64,000 nucleotides of DNA from Hydrogenophilales bacterium 28-61-23 (lineage in GTDB: Bacteria > Pseudomonadota > Gammaproteobacteria > Burkholderiales > Thiobacillaceae): the NCBI GenBank assembly GCA_002281555.1, contig NCGJ01000004.1, forward strand, positions 124,001-188,000, in the 5' to 3' direction. Every line of letters starts with the position of its first letter. Position 1 is the stretch's first letter. The position numbers and the translations under genes are program-made. Positions 1-9,405 of this stretch are shown here, piece after piece. A model generated the notes under the pieces. The model made no database searches and was not told where the DNA came from. It saw nothing but the letters and a program-made list of their open reading frames with translations.

Positions 1-738
1 ACCGAATTCCTTCGAGTCAAATAGAAGTTCCGACTTAAGAATGTCGTAGTACTCAGTACCGCCATAGGGGGCCAACCCCATGGTTTTTCCTTCTTCGTTC
101 GTTTTGAAACCGATCTTTTTGGTAAAGGCCGCGTAAATTCCGCCAAGGCTATGACGAACCGGTAGCTCCCATAAGGTTTCGATTGAATTCCCTTTGCCGT
201 AGGCCAGGCAACCGGACAACTGGTCGCCTCCCGTCCGGGCCAGAGGCACTCCCTGCCCATCCACCACCATGATCGCAGCCTCTTCGAAAGGCGATGGTAG
301 GAATGCCTGGCAAGCGTGAGAAAAATGGTGTTCCGGCACCAGAAACTCGATCTTTGGATTTTTCTTCTGGAAAAATCGCCGCGCTTGCTCGTTATAGCGG
401 TAGCTATAAACGACGCAGTCGACATCGCCCAGTTCAACGCCACCCGCGCTCAACAGATAATCCAGAAGGGCTTGAAATTTAGGCAGGTTCTCGAATTCAA
501 TTGAATTCGGATCGACATCGAGATCAAACGGCAAATCCAGGTTTTTCTGGTAATTTTCTGGATCGCTGCGCCACCCGAAATCTTCGAGATCCAGTCTTGA
601 AATCGGCAAAAGAATGTCGTTTTTGATCCGCGTAATCCGTTCAAGGCTCGTCGCGACAACAATCTTTCCATCGATACACAACACACCGCTGAAGCCATGT
701 CCGCTCAGGGTAAAACTCAAAATACAGTTTCTTTTCAT
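1..738 (-). CDS. NodU/CmcH-family carbamoyltransferase, N-terminal part (cut by window edge)
   Basis: The frame is open for 246 codons from an ATG at 738 to the left edge, so the C-terminal half lies outside the window. Visible family motifs are the metal-binding HHFSHA near residue 139, VVDGQG near 161 and the GKTMGLAPYG signature near 221, all typical of the NodU/TobZ N-terminal (Kae1-like) domain. These enzymes transfer a carbamoyl group from carbamoyl phosphate through an adenylated intermediate to a hydroxyl of a sugar or antibiotic. As the last visible gene of the glycan cluster it probably carbamoylates a surface sugar. The acceptor cannot be read from sequence. The start is preceded by GGAAAC about 6 bases upstream. 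Confidence 0.85.
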   Translation of the reverse strand, partial: MKRNCILSFTLSGHGFSGVLCIDGKIVVATSLERITRIKNDILLPISRLDLEDFGWRSDPENYQKNLDLPFDLDVDPNSIEFENLPKFQALLDYLLSAGGVELGDVDCVVYSYRYNEQARRFFQKKNPKIEFLVPEHHFSHACQAFLPSPFEEAAIMVVDGQGVPLARTGGDQLSGCLAYGKGNSIETLWELPVRHSLGGIYAAFTKKIGFKTNEEGKTMGLAPYGGTEYYDILKSELLFDSKEFG

Positions 739-762
739 TTTGTTTCCAAAATCCTTAGTCGA

Positions 763-1452
763 TTAATCTCTTCGCCCAACTGGCACGGTGAGTTTTGCGG
801 CATTTATAGCCGACAGAAAACTTGCCGGATCGGCAAAGTAAGGGGCCAAAGTAGCCAGTATTTTGTCGTCCAGCTCCCACCATCTTGTATCGAGCATGCG
901 CAAGCGCATGCTCTCGGGAAATCGGTCCTTGATCGGACGGCACGGGACTCCAGCCGCTACGGTATAGGGTGGAATATCCCGGGTCACCACCGCTCCGGCG
1001 CCAATAACCGACCCGACACCGACACGGACGCCAGCCATGATCTTGGCGCCTTCGCCAATCCAGACATCCGCTTCAATCACTGTCTTGGGCGGTTTCTGGG
1101 AATGCCTATTTTGGCTCGAAAAGAACCGGGGCAGAGGCTGGGTATTGTCGTAAAAAACCGGGCTGGTGCTCACCATGTAAATCGGATGATTCATCAGACC
1201 AATCGTGACTCCGGCCGCTATCGAACAGAACGGCCCCACTTCAACCCCATAAAGCGCCGAGTTTTCCTGGGCATAGCTATAAGCGCCCAGGCTTGAGTCA
1301 ATCAGGTGCACATTGCGAAAAAGCACGGAATAGTCGCCCAATACACTGGAAGAATCGGCTGTAGCACCAGAATGGATCACGCTGGTGGGAAAGCAACGGC
1401 GTAGCCTGAACTCATACAGGGCACGTCTGATAAACATGGGGACAACGTTCAT
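763..1452 (-). CDS. left-handed beta-helix acyltransferase (XAT/CatB type)
   Basis: A 229-residue hexapeptide-repeat protein. The repeats run through roughly residues 25-160 ([19 protein letters not shown] is the last clear set). [11 protein letters not shown] near residue 90 resembles the catalytic-His loop of xenobiotic acyltransferases such as CatB/VatD. Such trimers move an acetyl group from acetyl-CoA to a sugar hydroxyl or amine in the cytoplasm. The chosen start at 1452 forms an ATGA overlap with the end of the upstream glycosyltransferase gene, which supports coupling. A longer start at 1470 would run into that gene. Its likely job is O- or N-acetylation of the glycan made by this cluster. 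Confidence 0.8.
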   Translation of the reverse strand: MNVVPMFIRRALYEFRLRRCFPTSVIHSGATADSSSVLGDYSVLFRNVHLIDSSLGAYSYAQENSALYGVEVGPFCSIAAGVTIGLMNHPIYMVSTSPVFYDNTQPLPRFFSSQNRHSQKPPKTVIEADVWIGEGAKIMAGVRVGVGSVIGAGAVVTRDIPPYTVAAGVPCRPIKDRFPESMRLRMLDTRWWELDDKILATLAPYFADPASFLSAINAAKLTVPVGRRD

Positions 1453-3287
1453 GCCCCGCTCCCGTGCCACCCCTTGTCCAGTAATTCATGGACAAATTCC
1501 AGGTTGCGTTCCAAGTTGCCTCCATCCAGAGGCCCGATGTATTTCTCCATCACGCTGTTCTCCAGAAAAGCGTCGAAGCGTCCGCTGCCAGCCAGAAAAT
1601 CACTGATTGCCTGCTCCAACCCAGCCACGTCGTACGTTGTAACCAACTCCGATTTACCGTCGAATGGCGGCTGCATGAGCTCCTGATCAGTCTTGTGATA
1701 GACGCAGGGAATGCCCAGGCAGGATGCTTCAAACAGCGTTTGGGAATAAATCGACACGAAGAAATCGGTTTCATCCAGCACTGCACGCATCGACACCCTA
1801 TCCTCAATGCGGTCAACCCGGTCTGGAAAGTATTCGTCAATGAACTGGCGATATTGCGAAGCGTAACCGTTGGCACGCACCTTGAGCACTACACGGAACT
1901 CCTGTCCTCGCCGGGACAGGTTTTCGATTGCCGTAAGCACCTCGGCCAGAAATGCAAATTCGACGGCCAAATAAGAATTCAGATCGATACTGTTGAATCC
2001 AGACGCGCCTATCGTGATAGTTGGCGTTGTTCGATTTATCGAACGCAAAGGAGCTTTCGCGTAATCATCCATGCGCGGATCCCCCAAGCAAACGATGTTG
2101 TCCATGCCCCTGAAATAGTGGTCGCGAATACTGGTTGAATAGGCATTGATTACGCTTGCATATTTACCTTCGTCAAGATATTCGCTAATCAGCATGCCGT
2201 TGATAATCAGGTAGACAGGAACACCGCGACTCCTCGCAACGCTATCGACCAACATGGCGACCTGACCCAGATTCGCGATCAGGATTTCCAGCCTGATCGG
2301 GTGTCGATCCAGGTATCGGATAACACATTCGAGCGTACGCAACGATTCAGGCAGAACACCGGATATGCGCTGCTCAATCAACCGATTGGCCGCATCCGTG
2401 ACATCGACCCCGGTCGACAGAACCAGACGCGCCACGCTCCTCTTTCTGAATTCATCGATCAAGCCGCGCGCATTCGACTGATATTTCTTTCTATTCCCGT
2501 AGACAGGTATCGGACGCTCGCGCAAAAACCTGGAAACACCGGGTGTGGCGGAGAAGTGCCCCTGCACGACCCGAACACCCGGCTGCCGCTGCAGTCGCAG
2601 CATCAATTTCCTGGTCGGGTGATATTCCTGCACAAAAACACGTGTCTTCGGGGCGAAGCCCTCGACCAATCGGTCGTACCAGCTCATGGCGATACCCTGA
2701 ACGATAGTCGCCCAATCCCGGATGACGTGACGCGTTCGACGGATACGCAAACGCTCGTCCGTCCAGCGATGAATCGGGAAAAAATAAGTGCCACGCTGTG
2801 TTAGGGCGACGCTTGGCAGCACGTTGAAATCAAGCCCCATGTCGCCCAGGATTTCTTCCATCAAGTCCTGTCCTGCGCCGACAAAAACCGACTCATAGCC
2901 AATAGTCCGCAATTGCTCCAGGCATAGCCGGCTACGCACGTAGAAGGTGAAATCGTTCCATATCTCGATGCGGAAGCTGAAGCCGAAGTCCACATCGCGA
3001 TAACGAAAAATATCCGCTCCGTTGGCATCGAGATGCCAGTCCCGGAAGAATCGGTACATGAGGAAATTGTTCTCCTGCATGAGCGACTGTTCGCACAAGT
3101 GGTCGACATAGCGCACCACACCGCCGAGCGCTTCCACTTCCCGCCGCAACCCGAAGTCGTAGGTCAGCACCAGATCCCGAGCGGGATCATAGAGAGGCCG
3201 CGCAACTGACCAGCAGTCGCGTGACTCCAGGATGAACACGTTCCGGAAAGTGGCCCCCGGCACGATAACGTTGCTATTCAGTTGCAA
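1449..3287 (-). CDS. GT-B-like glycan transferase of unknown specificity, TTG start
   Basis: A 612-residue protein with no signal peptide or membrane segment. I do not recognise a named family. The C-terminal third has the feel of a GT-B donor-binding domain: a [19 protein letters not shown] segment near residue 510 followed by a stretch rich in short helices, as in CDP-glycerol transferase-like and capsular glycosyltransferases. The start is a TTG at 3287, supported by AGGAAG six bases upstream (3294-3299). An ATG at 3292 is out of frame and stops after four codons. It sits between a methyltransferase and an acetyltransferase in the glycan cluster, so a role in building or modifying the surface glycan is inferred from context only. 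Confidence 0.6.
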   Translation of the reverse strand: MQLNSNVIVPGATFRNVFILESRDCWSVARPLYDPARDLVLTYDFGLRREVEALGGVVRYVDHLCEQSLMQENNFLMYRFFRDWHLDANGADIFRYRDVDFGFSFRIEIWNDFTFYVRSRLCLEQLRTIGYESVFVGAGQDLMEEILGDMGLDFNVLPSVALTQRGTYFFPIHRWTDERLRIRRTRHVIRDWATIVQGIAMSWYDRLVEGFAPKTRVFVQEYHPTRKLMLRLQRQPGVRVVQGHFSATPGVSRFLRERPIPVYGNRKKYQSNARGLIDEFRKRSVARLVLSTGVDVTDAANRLIEQRISGVLPESLRTLECVIRYLDRHPIRLEILIANLGQVAMLVDSVARSRGVPVYLIINGMLISEYLDEGKYASVINAYSTSIRDHYFRGMDNIVCLGDPRMDDYAKAPLRSINRTTPTITIGASGFNSIDLNSYLAVEFAFLAEVLTAIENLSRRGQEFRVVLKVRANGYASQYRQFIDEYFPDRVDRIEDRVSMRAVLDETDFFVSIYSQTLFEASCLGIPCVYHKTDQELMQPPFDGKSELVTTYDVAGLEQAISDFLAGSGRFDAFLENSVMEKYIGPLDGGNLERNLEFVHELLDKGWHGSGA

Positions 3288-3324
3288 CTCATACTTCCTG
3301 ATAGCGGGTCAGCCGTAAACGCGC

Positions 3325-4167
3325 TCAAGCAACCCGGCAGACGAAATGAATCAATGGACGCCCCTTGCTGCCCTTAACGGTCGGCATGCCCGTATCCATT
3401 ACAGATTCGATAGAAAAACCAGCGGCTTTGAGCGCCTTCTCCCAATACCACATCGGATAATCGCGATCCCCGAGTTTAGGGTCGTACAGATATCCCGACG
3501 ACGAGATCGACGGCGACAGCGGCCGGTAGCGATGCAGAAGGAGGTCGCGAACGACCCGAGCCGCGGCAGCCATCACGGAAACGAGATGCCGCCAGCCCGG
3601 CCAAGGTGTTTCGTTCAGGATGACGAGCCGCCCTCCGGGCTTGAGAGCACGACGAATCTCGATTAACACCGATTCCAGGTTGTCGGCATGGTGCAGGGCC
3701 GACGATGCGACGACAGCATCCAGATGCGCATCGTCGAACAGAAGCGGTTGAAACAATCCCTCAATGACCACGATTTTTTCCGGATGCCCGTTCATCAATT
3801 CGACCACTTGAGGCAACAGGGTGCGCAGAAAATGCCGGCTCGAATCGAGCGCATAAACCATTCGCACCGTATCGATCCGCGTCAACATGGCAACCAGCCA
3901 GCCGCCCCCACATCCGATATCGAGCACCTTGGCGTCGTGAGGGAGACAAGCCTTCCAATCCAGCTTCTCGGCCGCAGCGATGTAGTTGCAGGTTTCCCCT
4001 ACCGTGCGCAGGTATTCCCGCGCGCCCTGCAGATACGCATCCGATTCCGGATAGGCGCTGATCATCGCTTGATCGAACTGCGTAATCCCCCGGATTGTCT
4101 GCTCACCAATCCAGCTTTGGTCGTCTCGAGTCATTTCGCGATTTCTTGCATCAGTAGATAACGGCAT
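3325..4167 (-). CDS. class I SAM-dependent methyltransferase
   Basis: About 280 residues. The SAM-binding motif I is VLDIGCGGGWL near residue 85. The later ASSALHHADN and RALKPGGRLVILNE stretches match the Methyltransf_11 fold (UbiE-like). The start is ambiguous: ATG at 4167 gives a 19-base spacer after the preceding gene, ATG at 4134 is also possible, and neither has a strong ribosome site. The frame stays open further upstream, but that part only shadows the preceding gene. The enzyme probably O- or N-methylates a sugar of the cluster product; methylation of nonulosonic acids and of terminal O-antigen sugars is known in other bacteria. Confidence 0.8.
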   Translation of the reverse strand: MPLSTDARNREMTRDDQSWIGEQTIRGITQFDQAMISAYPESDAYLQGAREYLRTVGETCNYIAAAEKLDWKACLPHDAKVLDIGCGGGWLVAMLTRIDTVRMVYALDSSRHFLRTLLPQVVELMNGHPEKIVVIEGLFQPLLFDDAHLDAVVASSALHHADNLESVLIEIRRALKPGGRLVILNETPWPGWRHLVSVMAAAARVVRDLLLHRYRPLSPSISSSGYLYDPKLGDRDYPMWYWEKALKAAGFSIESVMDTGMPTVKGSKGRPLIHFVCRVA

Positions 4168-4186
4168 GTGCGAGCTTCGATACCCA

Positions 4187-5605
4187 TCAGTCTTGTGGAG
4201 AGAGACGCAATGGCTGTTCATTGACCAGGCATTGAACCAGGAACGCCAAGCGCTTCGCATACGGCGTAGCGTCGCGATAGACCACATACTGCGTCGCCTC
4301 CGCCAGAAGGTGTCTGGCATCGTGGTCTTGGGAAAGTCGAATAATTTGTGCAAAACACGCCGCCAAATCGGATTCCGCGTGGCATGCCACGACACCCGGC
4401 ATGGCAAGCACCTCTTCCACACTTTCGTATTGACACATCTGGTCCGGCGACAGCCATGTATTTCGTCCGTCCCCATAACAAATCATCAGACAGGGTGCGC
4501 CGTTCATCGCGCCTTCGACACCGAGCGTGGTGGGGGGGCAAACGACAGCGACAACGGCCTTCAATAGGGCTGGGTAATAGTCCAACTCTGCGTTGTTGAT
4601 GTAGGACTTTTCACTGTCGACCGCCTTGTCAAATCTTGACATGTAGTAGGCGGCAACCTGCCGATCGAGATGAACATGACTGAAATGGCAATCCGCGAAC
4701 GCTCGCTCGCCGGACCGCTTCATCATTTCGGGATGGGGCCGGAACAGGATCACATAGTCCGAGTACGCTGGATCGGATGATATGAATCGGTCGAGAATTT
4801 CGATGGCTGAGATGTCGTCAAACGGGATCGACGTCGCTGCGTACAGAATGATCTTCTTGATTTTAGGAATTCCATTGAATTCGTGGATATCGATTTCCGG
4901 CTTGGCTTCATCTTGCCGGAAATAGCGGTCAAACCTCGGCACCCCCAGCGCGACCACACGTTCACGCGGCACATTTTGCACGCGAGTCGCCTGATTGATT
5001 CCCTGCTGCCCCCAGACGCCAACACAATCAGGCGGTAAAGGCAGAACCCCCTTGCTGACCAGATTGTCCCAACTGTTGATCAACAACATCGACTTGATCC
5101 CTAGCTTCTTCGCCGTATAGGTCATGTCAATCGTGAAACTGTCCGCCGCCAGCGATGGTGCGATCACCGCCACGGGATTGATCCGGTGAACGATTTGCGC
5201 AAACTGCGCCCATGTCGGAAGACCGGCACGAACCGCCAGCAGGAAAGCTTCATAGACCACCGGCAATGCCAGGAACTTGTAGAACCCTGCCCATTTTTGA
5301 CGAACAAAGCGCATCTTGATGCTGAACGCCCTGGATTTCCGCGTGTGCTTGAACATCGTGACCGTCAGCAAACGACGCAGCAGAAACTTGCGGTAAGCCG
5401 GCTGCTCAACAACCGTGTACTCGGCGATCCCGAAATCCTTCAACATAGCCGGATCCCAATAGTCGCGAGCCACGACATAGTGCAGTTCATAATCGGCCCG
5501 TAACTGCTCGAACGCCCCCGCCCGAATCCAGTTTCTGAGGTAATTTTCATTCGAGATAAAAATCACCAGGGATTTTCGGTCATTCATGTTGATACTTGAA
5601 TCCAT
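4187..5605 (-). CDS. GT-B-fold surface carbohydrate biosynthesis protein
   Basis: 472 residues, cytoplasmic. The central SWDNLVSKG segment near residue 190, followed by VWGQQG and GVPRFDRYF, is a pattern I associate with putative glycosyltransferases in surface-polysaccharide clusters that share the CDP-glycerol transferase/GT-B core. RPHPEMMKRSG near residue 290 and PPTTLGVEGAMNG near 375 fit the donor-binding half. Donor and acceptor are unknown; because two CMP-sugar synthetases are nearby, a CMP-nonulosonate transferase is one possibility. Translation is taken from the ATG at 5605; the ATG at 5587 is an alternative. A 105-base gap separates it from the transketolase gene upstream. Confidence 0.6.
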   Translation of the reverse strand: MDSSINMNDRKSLVIFISNENYLRNWIRAGAFEQLRADYELHYVVARDYWDPAMLKDFGIAEYTVVEQPAYRKFLLRRLLTVTMFKHTRKSRAFSIKMRFVRQKWAGFYKFLALPVVYEAFLLAVRAGLPTWAQFAQIVHRINPVAVIAPSLAADSFTIDMTYTAKKLGIKSMLLINSWDNLVSKGVLPLPPDCVGVWGQQGINQATRVQNVPRERVVALGVPRFDRYFRQDEAKPEIDIHEFNGIPKIKKIILYAATSIPFDDISAIEILDRFISSDPAYSDYVILFRPHPEMMKRSGERAFADCHFSHVHLDRQVAAYYMSRFDKAVDSEKSYINNAELDYYPALLKAVVAVVCPPTTLGVEGAMNGAPCLMICYGDGRNTWLSPDQMCQYESVEEVLAMPGVVACHAESDLAACFAQIIRLSQDHDARHLLAEATQYVVYRDATPYAKRLAFLVQCLVNEQPLRLSPQD

Positions 5606-5710
5606 TGATTTGGGTACATTGATGCGGCATCGCTCGGCGTTAGCTCAGCGCCAAAACCGGCCGCTGAATTTCATTCAACTGGCTATCAGCAACTGCTTGA
5701 ACCGAACAGG

Positions 5711-7648
5711 TCAAAGCAATGCCCGAATTTTTTCGGCGATGAGCATACCTGTCAGGCCATGGAATTGAAGCACTTCGTCATTGCGCCCACAGGCCGGAAT
5801 GGTATTGAGCGCAAGTCGGTGCAGCTTCTTGTCGGCAAGCCCTAGCGTAGCCATGGCATCTGCCACCCGATCGCCTTGGCCGCCGATCAGGTAATGGTTA
5901 TCGATCGAGAAAATGGCTTTGTAGCCAGCCAATGTCTCAGCCAGCCAGCCGGCGTCGACATGATTCAGCCAGGGCAGATTGATGACTTTCACGGTGATTC
6001 CGTTCTCGCTTTTCAATATCCGCGCGGCCTGGATCGCCGAGGTCAACATGACTGGGCCGTAGGCGACGACAACCGCATCCTGGCCTTCAGTCAGGGCGAC
6101 GCCCTTACCCCACTCTGGCTGGTAAGCCGTCGGCAATGCATATGGCAGCACCCAGGGCAGACTGACAAGACGCAAGTAACTGCTGGACTTGTTCGTGTTG
6201 ATCGCCCAGTCCAGGAGCAGACCGACTTCCGCCTCGCAGGATGGCTCCATCATAACAAGGCCTGGCATGGCCGCTAATGCGGAGATGTCCCGCACCGCTT
6301 GGTGAGAATGTCCTGGCCCGCCGGGCACCACTCCCGCCAACGAACCCACATAAATGATTTTTTTCAACTCGGTGGCGTTGGTATAAATCTGCTCATTCGG
6401 CCTGGCCGACAAGAAGCAGGCGAAGGAATGAACGATAGGCAGCAGCCCCTGCAAAGCCATGCCTCCCGCCTGCGAAACCATGTCCTGCTCCGCAATTCCG
6501 CACTCGACAAAACGATCTGGGAATGCCTTCTGAAACGGAATCAGGCCTGTGTCGAGAATGAGATCCGCATCCAGTGCGACGATCTTCGGGTTCTTCCTCG
6601 CCTGCCCGATCAAGGCATCCGAGTAGGCGGCAATCAGGCGTTGCGGGTTTTCCGGCACAACGGCCGCGGGACGACTGACAGTTTCCAGTTCGAGTGCCGA
6701 GGTTCCGGCAGACTTCAGGCACGCGTTGGCGGCATCAATCAACTCCTGTGCGGCCTTGACATAGGCATCATCGGTCGGTGCGCCGCTGTGAAACTTGTAG
6801 AACTCGATATCGGAATCGATCGCGGTATGTTCCATAAAGGACACGCCCTTGCCCTTGATCGTGTCCGCGATGATTACTTTTGGCTTGTCCGTGACGTTTT
6901 TGCTGGCCGCAAGCGTTTGCGAGAAGGCATTCAGGTCGTTGCCATCACAACGGCTGACGTGCCACCCAAAGGCGGCCAACTTTGCTTCGAGATCTCCGAA
7001 ATCGCTGACCTTGGAAACCAGCGTATCCGATTGCAATTTATTGTGGTCGATGATGACGGTGAGTTCATGCAGCTTGTGGTTGGCGGCGGAAATCAGGGAT
7101 TCCCAGAACTGGCCTTCCTGAAGTTCGCCGTCGCCGGTCAGCACATAGACATTGCCAGGATGCTTAAGGAGGCGGTTGGCAAAAATCATGCCCTTGGCCT
7201 TCGAAACCCCCATGCCCAGAGAACCGGTATTGGTGACGATATTGGGTGTGGAAACATCGGGGTGGCCCGGCAGGCCACCAAGGCGGCGCAACTTGTCGAT
7301 CAATCCGAAATCCAGTTTGCCGAGACCGATCAAGGTGTTGTAAAGCGCTGGCGCATCGTGCCCTTTCGAGGAGAAGAAAATATCGCGTGGGGAGGTGATA
7401 TCGCCTTCAGGAGGCGTTCGGATTTCATTGAGTTGCAGCCAGGACATGATGTCCATGCTGCTGAAGCTGCTACCGATATGACCAGAACCGGCACAAGCAA
7501 TCATGTAAAGAGTATTGATTCGGCAGAGCGCCGCAAACAGAATCGCCCTCTCGATATCAGACACCGGCAAAGCACGAACACGCTCGAACTCCTTGTATGG
7601 CGCGTAATACAGCGTACCGCTGACGGCTACCCCAACTTGATCACCCAT
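5711..7648 (-). CDS. transketolase, full-length, embedded in glycan cluster
   Basis: A 645-residue ThDP enzyme with both transketolase halves in one chain. The N-terminal half carries GSGHIGSS near residue 55 and the ThDP/Mg motif GDGELQEGQ near 172 with the following DHNKLQSD. The C-terminal half has ECGIAEQDM near 385, whose Glu activates the cofactor, and PGGPGHSHQ near 444. The start at 7648 has GAGGAG six bases upstream, the best ribosome site in this stretch. Transketolases move a two-carbon ketol unit between sugar phosphates. Its place beside a cytidylyltransferase and a NeuB-type synthase suggests that it makes or rebuilds a sugar precursor rather than serving the general pentose pathway. 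Confidence 0.9.
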   Translation of the reverse strand: MGDQVGVAVSGTLYYAPYKEFERVRALPVSDIERAILFAALCRINTLYMIACAGSGHIGSSFSSMDIMSWLQLNEIRTPPEGDITSPRDIFFSSKGHDAPALYNTLIGLGKLDFGLIDKLRRLGGLPGHPDVSTPNIVTNTGSLGMGVSKAKGMIFANRLLKHPGNVYVLTGDGELQEGQFWESLISAANHKLHELTVIIDHNKLQSDTLVSKVSDFGDLEAKLAAFGWHVSRCDGNDLNAFSQTLAASKNVTDKPKVIIADTIKGKGVSFMEHTAIDSDIEFYKFHSGAPTDDAYVKAAQELIDAANACLKSAGTSALELETVSRPAAVVPENPQRLIAAYSDALIGQARKNPKIVALDADLILDTGLIPFQKAFPDRFVECGIAEQDMVSQAGGMALQGLLPIVHSFACFLSARPNEQIYTNATELKKIIYVGSLAGVVPGGPGHSHQAVRDISALAAMPGLVMMEPSCEAEVGLLLDWAINTNKSSSYLRLVSLPWVLPYALPTAYQPEWGKGVALTEGQDAVVVAYGPVMLTSAIQAARILKSENGITVKVINLPWLNHVDAGWLAETLAGYKAIFSIDNHYLIGGQGDRVADAMATLGLADKKLHRLALNTIPACGRNDEVLQFHGLTGMLIAEKIRALL

Positions 7649-7734
7649 AAATCACTCCTCAGGCCATAAACAAAATAACAAGCTGCGCCTTGATGGCATG
7701 GCTCGCTGGAAACATTTTTACGCGGTTCGTCGAT

Positions 7735-8463
7735 TTAGCGTTCCATCGCCATCAAATGCTCCGCGATGTAAAAATCAACCAGATTGTCGATATCAACCGC
7801 CCGCTCCTGCGGAATGATGTGATACCGAACCAAATCCCCTGTAAGCGAACCGGTGTCAAACACGACATGAGTCCGGCATGCGATGACGTTGGCGCGAAAA
7901 TAAGCGGGCTGGTAATTCTGCCTCGCGATCGGCGTCACCTCACGTCCGGAGTCGGTGAAATAGGTCACCAACTTGGTTCCACCCTCACCATCGTCAACAA
8001 TCTTTAGCGCCTTCAACGGATGTTGCCGCGCTTCCGCGACAACAACCGCGGAATCGGCCAACGGATCGTTTTCCAGAATCCGGACCACGGCATCGATATC
8101 CTCCGGCGCCTGCAAAGGCACCGTGGCCATCATTCGAACCACGATATCCGGGCAATAACCTTCATTTTTTTCCAGCCATTCCAGCATGTGGCGGACATAG
8201 TCAATTTCAGGCGAGTTGTCCCGAGCCAGCTCTGCCGGGCGCAGATAGGGCACTTCGGCGCCAAGCTCCATCGCCACCCTTGCGTATTCTTCCGAATCCG
8301 TCGAAACGACAAGCCGATTTACGCTTTTCGAGCGCAACGCGGCGGTGAGCACCCATCCAACCAGTGGTTTGCCGGACAGATTCCGGATGTTCTTGTTCGC
8401 AACGCCCTTGGAACCAGAACGTATCCCGACGATGCCCAGCACCTTGAATTTATTTTCATCCAT
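7735..8463 (-). CDS. CMP-nonulosonate (acylneuraminate) cytidylyltransferase, module A
   Basis: 242 residues of the NeuA/KdsB nucleotidyltransferase fold. The N-terminal signature is RSGSKGVANKNIRNLSGKPL (residues 15-34), which binds CTP. PLQAPEDIDA near residue 116 and the acidic AVDIDNLVDF near the C-terminus are typical of CMP-sialate synthetases. The reaction is CTP plus a 2-keto sugar acid to CMP-sugar and pyrophosphate. It is one of two such genes in the window; this copy groups with the second NeuB-like synthase (13432-14463). Which keto-acid it activates cannot be told from sequence. Confidence 0.88.
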   Translation of the reverse strand: MDENKFKVLGIVGIRSGSKGVANKNIRNLSGKPLVGWVLTAALRSKSVNRLVVSTDSEEYARVAMELGAEVPYLRPAELARDNSPEIDYVRHMLEWLEKNEGYCPDIVVRMMATVPLQAPEDIDAVVRILENDPLADSAVVVAEARQHPLKALKIVDDGEGGTKLVTYFTDSGREVTPIARQNYQPAYFRANVIACRTHVVFDTGSLTGDLVRYHIIPQERAVDIDNLVDFYIAEHLMAMER

Positions 8464-8497
8464 CGCTCAACCTGCCTAATCACCACATCCGAAGCCG

Positions 8498-9400
8498 TCA
8501 GGCGCTTACCCGCGCCTTGATAAATGAATAACAGCGCTCCATCGCCGGCACGGGCAATCCTAACGACTGCCCGAGCCGGAGAGGCTCCCCCAAGATCGAC
8601 TCGATTTCAGACGGCCTTCCCGCACCAACATCCCGTTGCATCGAGGTCGTCAAGGTCTCAGGCAAACCATCGATCTGATGCATCACATCAGACTCGAACA
8701 ACCGCACCCCCTGAGACTGGGCCACCTGGGATAACTCCCCGACAACAGCCGCCAGCATATCTCGTGACTGCTGATTGGTTCTGACCGCGCCAACCGGGGA
8801 TTGCATATATGTGGTCAAAGTCGCGATGGCTGAAAGTCGAACCAATTTCTTCCAGATCACCTCGTTTTCGTTGGCTCCGATCGTAACGGACAATCCCGCG
8901 CGCCTAACCGTGGATGCGATGGCCGAAACGACGTCCGGGCTGACATCGCCATCCGACGCGAGCTCCATATGGGGAATCATCGATGACCGATGCAGCACAT
9001 CCCGATTATCGCCGAGGGTAACCTCGACTGCACCGATCGTACCGACAACAACCCGCAAACCAAGTACATCGCGAATTCGTTCGCGATGACCGATTCCGTT
9101 CAACAACGGCACAATTGCGGTTTCGTCGCCGATAGCCGCGGAAATGCTACCAAGCGCGACTTCCAGTGCCGACGCCTTGACGGCTATGAAGACCACGTCT
9201 ACCGGGGAGGAAGCGCTCATGCTAGCCATCGGATGCGCATCGAAAGCGCCAAAGACAGCACTTTGGACACGTATTCCGCGCCGCTGAATTGATTCGACAG
9301 CCAACTCTCGACCAAAACAGCAGACCTGATTGCCCGATCTGCAAAGCAATGCGGCCAATAATCCGCCAACCGCGCCCGGACCTAGCACACCTATTTTCAT
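8498..9400 (-). CDS. ketopantoate reductase-like (PanE/ApbA) oxidoreductase
   Basis: About 300 residues. The Rossmann motif GPGAVGG begins at residue 8 of the chosen start, followed by an NADP-type fold and the PanE C-terminal helical domain. The catalytic Lys is present in VIWKKLVR near residue 181, and the later SEIESILGE matches the family. By eye, the two substrate-binding Asn that follow this Lys in PanE are replaced by Leu and Ala, so the substrate is probably not ketopantoate. ATG at 9400 starts 5 bases after the preceding stop; 9421 is an in-frame alternative that overlaps. The neighbourhood points to reduction of a 2-keto sugar acid. Confidence 0.75.
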   Translation of the reverse strand: MKIGVLGPGAVGGLLAALLCRSGNQVCCFGRELAVESIQRRGIRVQSAVFGAFDAHPMASMSASSPVDVVFIAVKASALEVALGSISAAIGDETAIVPLLNGIGHRERIRDVLGLRVVVGTIGAVEVTLGDNRDVLHRSSMIPHMELASDGDVSPDVVSAIASTVRRAGLSVTIGANENEVIWKKLVRLSAIATLTTYMQSPVGAVRTNQQSRDMLAAVVGELSQVAQSQGVRLFESDVMHQIDGLPETLTTSMQRDVGAGRPSEIESILGEPLRLGQSLGLPVPAMERCYSFIKARVSA

Positions 9401-9405
9401 GGGTG

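Noticed and set aside
6299-7669. Plus-strand reading frame of 456 codons
   Set aside because: It is antisense to the transketolase, whose motifs are complete.
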